Assembly: GCA_003133075.1 (NCBI GenBank)
Contig: PKZN01000162.1
Coordinates: 1-5,610, forward strand
Direction: 5' to 3'
DNA: 5,610 nt
DNA from: Acidimicrobiaceae bacterium
Lineage (GTDB): Bacteria; Actinomycetota; Acidimicrobiia; Acidimicrobiales; RAAP-2
Part shown: one piece after another, positions 1 through 5,503 of the stretch
How the letters are laid out: each line of letters begins with the position of its first letter
How positions within the stretch are numbered: the first letter of the stretch is position 1
Made by a program: the position numbers and the translations under genes
The notes under the pieces: model-generated
Seen by the model: only the letters and a program-made list of their open reading frames with translations
Databases searched by the model: none
What the model was told of the DNA's origin: nothing

Positions 1-323
1 TCCGGTCCGGTGAAGATGTGCAGTTCGCCAAACTCGACTTCTTCGGTGGCGTCGAGGTACCGCGCTGGTCGCACCACGACGAAGAGCGTCGTGCCGTAAC
101 GCTCAATCTTCGGTCGCTGGTGGGCGGCGATCGCGTCTTCGACGGCCAGGCCGTGTAGTCCAAACTCTTGGGCCACGGACCTGATTTCCTCAGCGTCGGG
201 TCGGTAGAGGCCGATCCAGGCCATGCCTTTTCGCTCGCGCAGGACTTCGTAGGTCTCTTCGAGACTCTGGGGGTCAGCGCTGCGTCGGCCGTCCACGTAC
301 ACGGCGTTGTTGACTATGGGCAT
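1..323 (-). CDS. corA: CorA-family divalent metal ion transporter, N-terminal part (cut by window edge)
   Basis: This is the N-terminal cytoplasmic domain of a CorA-type channel, which moves Mg2+ (or Co2+/Ni2+) across the inner membrane. Reading the minus strand gives about 107 residues, open to the left edge. They include the CorA-like stretches AWIGLYRPDAEEI, FGLHGLAVEDAI, HQRPKIERYG and FGELHIFTGP. The pore helices and the GMN signature would lie to the left of base 1, so they cannot be checked. I chose the ATG at 323 because TTGAGG sits 5 bases upstream and the protein then begins MPIVNNAVYVDGRR, as CorA homologues usually do. An ATG at 356 would add 11 residues but lacks a well-placed ribosome site. 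Family assignment is firm; the exact ion is not determined. Confidence 0.88.
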   Translation of the reverse strand, partial: MPIVNNAVYVDGRRSADPQSLEETYEVLRERKGMAWIGLYRPDAEEIRSVAQEFGLHGLAVEDAIAAHQRPKIERYGTTLFVVVRPARYLDATEEVEFGELHIFTGP

Positions 324-446
324 GTTGACCTCAACGGCTCTGAAGACGACTGTCATGTCGTGACGCGACACGACCTCGTTGACCGCTAAACCTACAGCGT
401 CGTTGCTCTCAAGTAGTAAAGCCGGCCTGCTAGGGCTGACGTGACG

Positions 447-743
447 CTAACGAACGAGGCGATGGACCTCCGTGACCGTCTGCTCCGGCCCTCCCGTAAG
501 TTCGACGCCCTTTGCGGCCGCCACCTTGCCCATAGCTGGCACGAGAGTTGACTCGACGAAGAGTTGATACGCATCAAGCGATTCCCACACGTCCACCCCG
601 TGAACGCGCCCGTCCTTTACCCAGTGCACGTGAACGACGGAACCGGACGGGAGGTTGCCATCTACGCCCATTTCATCGGTCACTGCGTCTATCAGTTCGA
701 CGGTGACCTCAGACGGAAACACTTGCTCAATTAACACAGCCAT
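447..743 (-). CDS. small hypothetical protein, ABM-like dimeric alpha/beta barrel fold
   Basis: The gene encodes 98 aa and is preceded by a good ribosome site (AGAGGTG, about 5 bases before the ATG). The pattern is a short N-terminal strand, a helix (VELIDAVTDEMG), a central LPSGSVVHVHWVKDG strand pair, then VDVWESLDAYQLFVESTLVPAM and a C-terminal tail. The order 'H-V...V-D-V-W-E-S...F...L-P-A' is typical of small actinobacterial proteins with the antibiotic-biosynthesis-monooxygenase-like ferredoxin fold. Many of these have no known reaction. No signal peptide or membrane segment is visible. It lies in the same direction as the corA gene with about 120 bases between, so co-transcription is possible but not shown. 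No substrate can be proposed. Confidence 0.75.
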   Translation of the reverse strand: MAVLIEQVFPSEVTVELIDAVTDEMGVDGNLPSGSVVHVHWVKDGRVHGVDVWESLDAYQLFVESTLVPAMGKVAAAKGVELTGGPEQTVTEVHRLVR

Positions 744-931
744 GCCAACACCTCTTCTTTAGTTTTCTGAGAGATTGTGCCAGATATTCGTCTGTGGCGC
801 ACGGTGATCAGGCGACACACGGTGGGTCTGCTTTTGAGTGAATGGCCTCACCCGAATTGCGGTTGTACTGCCCAATTTGGAGTAGATGTTGACAATGCCG
901 TCGCCCAGGAAGGCGTGGTTCCCCCGGATGC

Positions 932-976
932 TGTCTAGGTTGCTTGACTTAAACGTGTCTAGTAGCATAGACTACG
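932..976 (+). promoter_or_regulatory. candidate hicAB promoter with repeated GTCTA operator half-sites
   Basis: TTGACT (944-949) and TAGACT (968-973), 18 bases apart, form a plausible -35/-10 pair just upstream of hicA. Overlapping them are TGTCTAG at 932-938 and again at 956-962, 24 bases apart, and an inverted TAGAC at 968-972. GTCTA-N6-TAGAC (957-972) is a perfect inverted repeat that can be widened to CGT...ACG with one bulged base. It covers the -10, as expected for an operator bound by the HTH of HicB. This is inferred from position; binding is not shown. Confidence 0.4.
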
Positions 977-988
977 TGAAAGAAGTCG

Positions 989-1183
989 ATGGCGAAGCAA
1001 CAACTAGTGAAGCTGTTGAGGGCTAATGGTGTGCAGCTCGTGCGCCAAGACGGTGACCACGAGGTGTGGCGCGTCGGCGAGTGTCAAACATACGTTCCGA
1101 AGCACAAGACAATTTCCGCAGGAGTTTGTCGGAGCATTCGTGACGCATTGGCACCTGCACTGGGTAGGGATTGGATGAAATGA
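989..1183 (+). CDS. hicA: HicA-family mRNA interferase toxin
   Basis: This 64-aa protein has the usual HicA length and layout (double-stranded RNA-binding-like fold). The N-terminal helix LVKLLRANG leads into VRQDGDHEVW, where His24 is the expected catalytic histidine. The family motif is usually G-S-H, so Asp at position 23 in place of Ser is a small deviation. Next come the strand QTYVPKHKTIS and a C-terminal helix (AGVCRSIRDAL). HicA toxins cleave mRNA and are neutralised by HicB. The stop codon overlaps the hicB start as ATGA (1180-1183), indicating translational coupling in the toxin-first order typical of hicAB. The ribosome site is weak (AAAGAAG). The gene lies outside the att-bounded element and so belongs to the host chromosome or an older island. 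Confidence 0.82.
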   Translation: MAKQQLVKLLRANGVQLVRQDGDHEVWRVGECQTYVPKHKTISAGVCRSIRDALAPALGRDWMK

Positions 1184-1602
1184 CAAAGCCAACGGTCTTT
1201 AACTACGAAATACGCCAGGAAGACGGGTTGTGGGTAATTCACGTTCCAGAGCTCGGTCTTGTGACACAAGCGGAGCATCTTCGCGACACGGATCGAATGG
1301 CCACCTCCATCATCTCCCTTCACTTGAACGTGAGACCGGAGAACGTCGTGGTCAAGCGATCGAACACCATCGGCTTGCCCAAGGGTGTCGCCGAAGCCGT
1401 CGACGCGGCGGTCGAGGCGCGGGGAAGATGGAACGCGGCTCAAAACGAGGCCGGCGTGGAGACTCTCAAGGCGATCCATCGACTACGTGAAAACGGTGTA
1501 AGCCTCCGTGATACTGGTTATCTCCTCGGACTTTCACATCAGCGCGTGGCTCAATTACTTGAAGGTGACAAGACTCGCTCGAAATCAGGTACGTCAAGAT
1601 GA
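1180..1602 (+). CDS. hicB: HicB-family antitoxin with C-terminal helix-turn-helix
   Basis: Starting from the ATG that overlaps the hicA stop, the protein has 140 aa. A TTG at 1171 would add three residues and looks less likely. Residues 6-58 (VFNYEIRQEDGLWVIHVPEL through LNVRPENVVV) fit the partial RNase-H-like HicB fold that masks HicA. The Asp/Glu-rich variation suggests that, as usual for antitoxins, it has no nuclease activity. Residues 93-128, including VSLRDTGYLLGLSHQRVAQLL, form a helix-turn-helix suited to autorepression at the repeats upstream of hicA. A linker helix of about 30 residues joins the two parts. Pairing with a HicA-like partner makes the assignment firm; sequence resemblance in the N-terminal domain alone would be moderate. 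Confidence 0.8.
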   Translation: MTKPTVFNYEIRQEDGLWVIHVPELGLVTQAEHLRDTDRMATSIISLHLNVRPENVVVKRSNTIGLPKGVAEAVDAAVEARGRWNAAQNEAGVETLKAIHRLRENGVSLRDTGYLLGLSHQRVAQLLEGDKTRSKSGTSR

Positions 1603-1694
1603 CTCGGACCAACTGTTGAATTAAGCAGGTTGGAGGCGGATGGGCTAAGTGGGCATCGGATCCACGACTGAGGGATCATGAGTTTGTTGCGTGG

Positions 1695-1723
1695 TTGCCA
1701 CCGCCGATCCAGGGGTTCAAAAT
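1695..1723 (+). promoter_or_regulatory. candidate promoter of the tRNA-Val gene
   Basis: TTGCCA (1695-1700) and CAAAAT (1718-1723) are 17 bases apart. Transcription would start about 23 bases before the tRNA 5' end. Each hexamer matches the consensus only partly. The remaining bases between hicB and the tRNA (1603-1694) show no gene. Confidence 0.35.
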
Positions 1724-1752
1724 CTCTGAAGTGGTAGGGTGGACCCCCTGAG

Positions 1753-1829
1753 GGGCCGTTGGCGCAGTCTGGTAGCGCACTTGCATGACACGCAAGGGGT
1801 CGCAGGTTCAAGTCCTGCACGGCCCACCA
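1753..1829 (+). tRNA. tRNA-Val (anticodon GAC), CCA encoded; integration target
   Basis: A complete cloverleaf can be folded by eye. The acceptor stem GGGCCGT (1753-1759) pairs with ACGGCCC (1819-1825). The D stem is GCGC/GCGC. The anticodon stem CTTGC/GCAAG (1780-1784/1792-1796) encloses loop ATGACAC with anticodon GAC at 1787-1789. The T arm is GCAGG-TTCAAGT-CCTGC (1802-1818). The discriminator is A1826, followed by an encoded CCA. GAC reads valine codons GUC and GUU. From base 1784 onward the gene is identical to the copy at 5504-5550. The 3' half therefore most likely comes from the integrated element, which restored a functional gene. Confidence 0.96.
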
Positions 1830-1830
1830 A
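1784..1830 (+). repeat. attL: 47-bp direct repeat within tRNA-Val
   Basis: Bases 1784-1830 match 5504-5550 without a mismatch; the flanking bases differ on both sides (G/C on the left, A/C on the right). The repeat starts at the last base of the 5' anticodon stem and runs past the CCA. Strand exchange by tRNA-targeting tyrosine integrases commonly falls in the anticodon loop, here ATGACAC (1785-1791), a 7-base segment flanked by the natural inverted repeat of the anticodon stem. The exact crossover is an inference. Confidence 0.93.
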
Positions 1831-1861
1831 ATTTTCGGGAGCAGCAAAGGCATTTTGATGC

Positions 1862-1980
1862 GACCGCGCGATTTGGTGACCCCACAGAAGAATAACTGCA
1901 GCACAGCCTGCAGCAGCAGATTTCCATCCGTTCCGGCAGCTGAATTCCCATTCTTAACGCTCGTTGAGCGCGGTCTTTTT
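1862..1980 (+). terminator. weak candidate terminator inside attL
   Basis: CGCTC-GTT-GAGCG (1958-1970) is a short GC-rich hairpin followed five bases later by TTTTT (1976-1980). In addition, GACCGCGC (1862-1869) pairs perfectly with GCGCGGTC (1968-1975), which directly abuts the T-run. The loop of that longer pairing is 98 bases and encloses arm-site doublet A. Either could stop transcription from the tRNA before it meets the convergent 409-aa gene. The evidence is modest. Confidence 0.25.
1896..1915 (+). repeat. doublet A: candidate left integrase arm-type site
   Basis: CTGCAGCA (1896-1903), four bases CAGC, then CTGCAGCA (1908-1915): two identical octamers with a 12-base period. It lies 65 bases inside the attL repeat. 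The same architecture recurs at 4575 and 5391. A period near one helical turn suits two protein subunits binding one face of DNA. The integrase N-terminal domain is the obvious candidate ligand. Confidence 0.7.
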
Positions 1981-1997
1981 CGTGACGTCAGAGCCCA

Positions 1998-3227
1998 TCA
2001 CGGCAGTTTCGCCCTGTCGAATTCGTACTGAAGGCGTGGGCGCCGGCGGTACCTCTCTCGCAGTTCGCCGATGAACGCGTCGACATCTGGCGCCCGCGGC
2101 GTGCCGGCAGCGAGTTTTCGCATTCTCTTCAGCTTTCGCGAGGCGAATTGATAGTTGCGCGCGTTTGCTTCGAAGAGCTCGTTCTCGACCAAGCGAGTCA
2201 GAACGGGCAGTACAGCGAGCGGATCGATTTTCTCATAGGACTTGGCCACTTGCTCCCAGAGATGGTCGTCGTCCAAGTTCAGCGACTCCGCCAAATCCCA
2301 GGCGAGTTGAGCATCCTTGAGAGTTGAAAGGGCGAACTGAACAGCGTGGTACGGGTGGCTCCGTAGCGCGAGGGAAACTTCGTCGTGATAACCGTCCCAC
2401 CTGGTGCCCGCCGCCTTATGGAGTGCGTCTGCGTGGATGGCGTAGGGCCACCTACGGAAAATTGCGAGTCGACAGTCCAGATACTCATCTGGCCGGTGCT
2501 CGGCCAGCACTCGAGACCAGTAGTCGGCGCAGTGCAGTGACTGATGTCCGTCGTCGAGTTCAAAGCCTCGCTTAGCCCACTCAATCGCGCGATCAATATC
2601 GTCAATCTCTTCGAAGGCCCGAGCTGTGTCTTCGAACCACGCCGCGACGCTGAGATCGCGAGCGTGAGTGCGAATAATCTCAGTGACATCGCGGTCATAC
2701 ACTGCGAGGCGTCGGGCATTCCAATCCAAGACCCATCGAATTTGGAAGTCTGGCGTGGACCACATTTGAATTGCCGGCGAATGGGGCCCAAGGCTTTCGA
2801 CGATCTCGTCCAGTCGAGCGCGATACAGGCGCATGCCCGCTTCACCTAAGGCGGGAGCGTAAGCGACCGGGTCGAGCTCGAAGTAGTCGACTTCTAGATG
2901 GAATTGAAATTCGATCATCCAGTTGACCAACTGGGTGCTCGGCACGTTAGCTCGTGCTGCGACCTTAGGGTGAAGTTCGAGGATGCGCCGGCAGGCACCG
3001 CCGATGATGCCGCTCGAATCATCGGCTCTGGCGATCACTTTGATTGAACTCCTCAGCGCTTTGTGCGTGGTTTCATACACGTCGGTCGGATCGCCACTTT
3101 CTGTCGCATGCTCCAGGATGTCGATGGCCAGATGCATTCGGTCCCCGTGATCGTTGGCGGTGTCCCAATCACTGAGGTCCGCGCGAGTACGGATGAGTGG
3201 CAGCACTGCGTCAGCAAGCTCGGTCAT
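1998..3227 (-). CDS. SWIM-protein C-terminal-like helical-repeat protein (409 aa), function unknown
   Basis: This is the largest gene of the element, read toward attL and divergent from the integrase. The start is supported by AAGGA five bases before the ATG. It is almost wholly helical, with TPR-like stretches such as AWFEDTARAFEEIDDIDRAIEWAKRGFEL (residues 196-224). Two parts recall the C-terminal region of actinobacterial SWIM zinc-finger/DUF6880-type proteins. One is RADDSSGIIG with nearby ILELH and LGEAG (67-131). The other is NYQFASRKLKRMRKL followed by FIGELRERYRRRPRLQYEFD (358-404). The SWIM CxC...CxH zinc site itself is absent: only three scattered cysteines occur (79, 233, 252), and there is no room upstream for it. 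No catalytic motif, signal peptide or membrane segment is seen. It probably works as a protein- or nucleic-acid-binding scaffold. A role in defence or regulation is possible but not shown. The family link is from memory of motif patterns. Confidence 0.7.
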   Translation of the reverse strand: MTELADAVLPLIRTRADLSDWDTANDHGDRMHLAIDILEHATESGDPTDVYETTHKALRSSIKVIARADDSSGIIGGACRRILELHPKVAARANVPSTQLVNWMIEFQFHLEVDYFELDPVAYAPALGEAGMRLYRARLDEIVESLGPHSPAIQMWSTPDFQIRWVLDWNARRLAVYDRDVTEIIRTHARDLSVAAWFEDTARAFEEIDDIDRAIEWAKRGFELDDGHQSLHCADYWSRVLAEHRPDEYLDCRLAIFRRWPYAIHADALHKAAGTRWDGYHDEVSLALRSHPYHAVQFALSTLKDAQLAWDLAESLNLDDDHLWEQVAKSYEKIDPLAVLPVLTRLVENELFEANARNYQFASRKLKRMRKLAAGTPRAPDVDAFIGELRERYRRRPRLQYEFDRAKLP

Positions 3228-3374
3228 GCGTGTCCTTGTACCTCGTGCGCCACGCCAGAGCGCAACTCATTGCCGATAGGTTAAGCGATGAGGATTTCGC
3301 GCGCCCCGTCGCGGTGCAACGCGTGACCAACGTGAACATTTCTACAGGAGCGCCTGGCACGACCGTTGTATTGC

Positions 3375-4538
3375 GTGACCAAGCGGGGAAACGGTGAAGG
3401 CTCCATCTACCAGCAAGCCTCTGACGGTCTCTGGCGTGGCGCGATTTTCACAAAGGATCCCGAATCTGGAAAAGCTGTTCGGCGATACGTTTCTGGTAGG
3501 ACTCGCGCAGAGGCGATTGTGAAGTTGAGACGTCTTCAGCGTGATATTGAGGAGGGTCTCCCGGCGCCCGACGGTACCGTCACTCTGACCGAACTCTTCA
3601 ACCGTTGGCATCACGATGTGCTTCGTCACCAGGTAGCCGCGAGCGCGTCGTCAAATTACTTGAGCGTGGCCACCCATCACATACTCCCAACGTTGGGAAG
3701 CCAGCGCCTATCTCAGCTGACGACGGCGGATGTGGATCGCCTGCTATCACGAAAGCTCGATTCTGGCCTCGCCGTCTCTTCGGTCCAGCGAATTCGCTCG
3801 GTCTTGGCCCAGGCGATCGGTCAGGCAATGCGCTGGGGGTGGGTGAATCGAAACGTCGCGACTTTGGCTCGAGCGCCGAGGGCCGAACGAAGGGAAGGAC
3901 GCTCGCTTACCCACGAGCAAGCGAAAGCATTCCTGGCGTCGCTCGAGGGTCATCGGAATGAGGCACTGTACGCCCTCATGCTGTCGACGGGTTTGCGCCG
4001 CGGCGAAGCGCTCGGACTCCAGTGGCGCGATCTCGACTCGGATAAGGGCCTCCTCCAGGTTCGAAGACAGTTGAAGCGTGAGAATGGATCTCTCGTCACA
4101 TCCGATACCAAGACGTCGAGGAGCCGACGGACGTTAAACGTGCCGCCACCGATGTTGCGCATGCTCGAGGCTCATCGCCGCCGCCAAGAAGTCGAGAGGG
4201 TGCGAAATCGACCGGTGTGGATCGATTCAGAGTTTATTTTCGCGACTTCGTTCGGTACCCCGATTGACCCACGAAATCTCTATCGAGAGTTTCAACGAAT
4301 TGTTCGACAAGCAGGACTCGGCGACTGGCACCCGCACGAGCTGCGACATTCCGCGGCCAGCCTTATGCTCGCCCAGGGGGTCAAAATCCAGGTGGTGAGC
4401 GAAGTTCTCGGACACTCATCGATTCGGATGACAGCAGACGTTTATGGCCACATCCTCAATCCCGACCGAGAGGCGGCCGCCGAAGTGATGGGTGAAATGT
4501 TGTGGGGATCGGAGAAGGAAAGTGAGGAGGTCCTGTGA
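3375..4538 (+). CDS. int: tyrosine site-specific integrase
   Basis: This 387-aa recombinase, a typical length for actinobacterial tRNA-targeting integrases, would recombine attP with the tRNA-Val attB. The N-terminal residues 3-53 (RGNGEGSIYQ, DGLWRG, GRTRAEAIVKLRRLQ) form an arm-DNA-binding domain of the AP2-like type. Residues about 70-158 are the SAM-like core-binding domain. Residues about 175-370 are catalytic, with every active-site residue present: R208 (TGLRRGE), K246 (SDTKTSR), H321 and R324 (HELRH), H347 (LGH) and the nucleophile Y357 (ADVYGH). I chose GTG 3375 because the family usually begins close to KRGNGEGSIY. TTG 3366 is an alternative adding three residues. The ribosome site is poor for both: CAGGAG at 3345-3350 is far upstream. 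It points toward attR, with the stop overlapping a small ORF. Confidence 0.95.
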   Translation: MTKRGNGEGSIYQQASDGLWRGAIFTKDPESGKAVRRYVSGRTRAEAIVKLRRLQRDIEEGLPAPDGTVTLTELFNRWHHDVLRHQVAASASSNYLSVATHHILPTLGSQRLSQLTTADVDRLLSRKLDSGLAVSSVQRIRSVLAQAIGQAMRWGWVNRNVATLARAPRAERREGRSLTHEQAKAFLASLEGHRNEALYALMLSTGLRRGEALGLQWRDLDSDKGLLQVRRQLKRENGSLVTSDTKTSRSRRTLNVPPPMLRMLEAHRRRQEVERVRNRPVWIDSEFIFATSFGTPIDPRNLYREFQRIVRQAGLGDWHPHELRHSAASLMLAQGVKIQVVSEVLGHSSIRMTADVYGHILNPDREAAAEVMGEMLWGSEKESEEVL

Positions 4539-4621
4539 GTCGTTTTGAAGTGCGAATGGCTGTTTTGGTGACCACTGCAGCAAGGTCTGCAGCAGTCGGA
4601 GAGTCGTACGCTCCGCAATGA
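4535..4621 (+). CDS. possible 28-aa small ORF coupled to the integrase, or gene remnant
   Basis: The integrase ends in AGGAGG-TCCT-GTGA. A perfect ribosome site (4525-4530) sits four bases before a GTG that overlaps the integrase TGA. The frame continues for 28 codons (MSRFEVRMAVLVTTAARSAA, then VGESYAPQ) to a TGA at 4619. It reads through repeat doublet B, which contributes TAARSAA. Such coupled signals usually mark a real downstream gene. The product is too short to recognise and too hydrophobic and alanine-rich to suggest an excisionase. It could be a leader peptide, the stub of a gene cut when the higBA module arrived, or chance. Confidence 0.3.
   Translation: MSRFEVRMAVLVTTAARSAAVGESYAPQ
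4575..4594 (+). repeat. doublet B: internal copy of the arm-type repeat
   Basis: CTGCAGCA (4575-4582), AGGT, CTGCAGCA (4587-4594). Same octamers, same four-base spacing and same orientation as doublets A and C, but located between the integrase and higBA rather than next to an att core. It is preceded by TTTGGTGACC (4564-4573), a string also found upstream of doublet A (1873-1882 region). Confidence 0.65.
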
Positions 4622-4644
4622 CGCCACCGGAATGAATAATAATA

Positions 4645-4673
4645 TTGACATTATATAATGTATGAGTTATAGT
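4645..4673 (+). promoter_or_regulatory. higBA promoter, probably giving a leaderless transcript
   Basis: A perfect -35 TTGACA (4645-4650) and a near-perfect -10 TATAGT (4668-4673) are separated by 17 bases. The expected start of transcription, six to seven bases further on, coincides with the A of the higB ATG at 4680. The toxin mRNA would thus be leaderless, as is common in actinobacteria. No ribosome site precedes the gene, which agrees with this. The sequence here is far more AT-rich than its surroundings. Confidence 0.7.
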
Positions 4674-4677
4674 ACAT
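4648..4677. promoter_or_regulatory. palindromic operator in the higBA promoter
   Basis: ACATTATATAATGT (4648-4661) is a perfect 14-bp palindrome that overlaps the -35 and fills most of the spacer. A second inverted pair, ATGTA (4658-4662) and TACAT (4673-4677), brackets the -10. The result is three ACAT half-sites across the promoter. This is the expected place for the HigA helix-turn-helix to repress its own operon; the palindrome is seen directly and its ligand is inferred. Confidence 0.6.
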
Positions 4678-4679
4678 CG

Positions 4680-5057
4680 ATGGAGTGGGAGGTAGTGCTT
4701 CTTGAAGAAGTTGAGTCCTGGTATCGAACTCTGCTTGATGAAGACAACGAGTCGGCTGAGCTGGTTGCTGCGGCGATCAATCTGCTGGAGACGGACGGAC
4801 CCAATCTCGGCCGACCCCTGGTTGATCGGGTTAAAGGTTCCGATTTGCACAATCTCAAGGAGCTGCGACCTGGGTCACGAGGATTAAGCGAGGTGCGCAT
4901 AATCTTCATCTTCGATCCGGAAAGACGCGCTGTACTTCTGGTTGCCGGAGACAAGAGCGAGCAGTGGACCGAATGGTATCGAGAAAATATCCCCCTGGCT
5001 GAATCAAGGTACAAACGATGGCTAAATGGCGACTATGACGAAGAAATTGGAGGTTAG
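4680..5057 (+). CDS. higB: HigB/RelE-superfamily toxin
   Basis: This 125-aa toxin belongs to the actinobacterial HigB/Gp49-like branch of the RelE superfamily. These are ribosome-dependent mRNA endonucleases that block translation when free of antitoxin. It begins MEWEVVLLEEVESWY. A helical segment follows (SAELVAAAINLLETDG), then GRPLVDRVKGSDLHNLKELR, the strand SEVRIIFIFDP, and VLLVAGDKSEQWTEWY with the C-terminal helix. Basic residues of the usual active face are kept: K60, R63, R73 and K92. I chose ATG 4680 over the ATG at 4662 for two reasons: the family begins with this short strand, and the predicted transcription start falls on it. The antitoxin gene follows directly and its ribosome site lies inside the last codons of higB. 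Confidence 0.88.
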   Translation: MEWEVVLLEEVESWYRTLLDEDNESAELVAAAINLLETDGPNLGRPLVDRVKGSDLHNLKELRPGSRGLSEVRIIFIFDPERRAVLLVAGDKSEQWTEWYRENIPLAESRYKRWLNGDYDEEIGG

Positions 5058-5061
5058 AGAG

Positions 5062-5385
5062 ATGGCGAAGGCAACAAGATGGAAGGATTTGAAAGAAGAT
5101 CTTCGTGCGAGTGGAAAATATGACGAAGACAACGTACGCAAGAATGTGGAGCGCCTGCGTTCAGAGATTCGTACGTACCGGCTCGCAGAGATCCGGGAGA
5201 ACCTTGACATGACCCAACAGATTCTCGCTACACATCTGGGCATCTCCCAATCACGGGTAAGTCAGATCGAGCACGGCGACCTTGATAACACCGAAGTCGG
5301 CACCCTTCGCAGTTATTTTCGTGAACTTGGGGGTGAGGTTGAGGTTGTAGTTCGAATCGGCGATGAGCGTCTGCAGATTGCGTAA
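5062..5385 (+). CDS. higA: HigA-family XRE antitoxin
   Basis: This 107-aa antitoxin binds HigB and, through its Cro/C1-type helix-turn-helix, the operon promoter. The N-terminal half (RWKDLKEDLR, helix 25-47) leads to the HTH MTQQILATHLGISQSRVSQIEHGD (residues 50-73). A conserved TLRSYFRELGGEVEVVVRIGDE tail (81-102) completes the usual actinobacterial form. The start at 5062 is chosen because GGAGG (5049-5053) lies eight bases upstream and the protein begins MAKATRWKDLK like relatives. ATGs at 5026 and 5035 in the same frame lack such a site and would overlap higB. The gap of four bases after the toxin stop indicates translational coupling in toxin-first order. The gene's end lies five bases before repeat doublet C. 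Confidence 0.9.
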   Translation: MAKATRWKDLKEDLRASGKYDEDNVRKNVERLRSEIRTYRLAEIRENLDMTQQILATHLGISQSRVSQIEHGDLDNTEVGTLRSYFRELGGEVEVVVRIGDERLQIA

Positions 5386-5390
5386 GTCAA

Positions 5391-5410
5391 CTGCAGCAGA
5401 TTCTGCAGCA
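5391..5410 (+). repeat. doublet C: candidate right integrase arm-type site
   Basis: CTGCAGCA (5391-5398), GATT, CTGCAGCA (5403-5410). It lies 93 bases inside attR. In the excised circle it would face doublet A across the core. A degenerate extra unit, CTGCAGAT, occurs 20 bases upstream (5371-5378) within the last codons of higA. Confidence 0.7.
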
Positions 5411-5503
5411 ACGTCAACTCTCTTAGTCATATCCATCGAACGACGAGCTTGACCCAGGCGTAAGTTTGACCGCAGATCGATCCGATACGCCGGGTCGTGT
5501 GAC

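Noticed and set aside
168..389. 73-aa plus-strand ORF antisense to corA
   Set aside because: The opposite strand encodes clear CorA sequence; this is a shadow.
759..968. 69-aa minus-strand ORF between the ABM-like gene and hicA
   Set aside because: It has no ribosome site, no recognisable motif and a start codon inside the hicA promoter repeats; treated as chance.
1551..1904. 117-aa minus-strand ORF containing AVQDLNLRPLACHASALPDC
   Set aside because: This is the well-known false protein from translating a tRNA gene antisense; it spans tRNA-Val and the hicB end.
2279..2849. Overlapping ORFs of 188, 83 and 101 aa inside the 409-aa gene
   Set aside because: Low-complexity or unrecognisable translations with no ribosome sites, lying in other frames of a coherent gene.
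4645..4659. TTGACA and TATAAT as one promoter
   Set aside because: They are only three bases apart, so they cannot serve together; TTGACA pairs properly with TATAGT at 4668.
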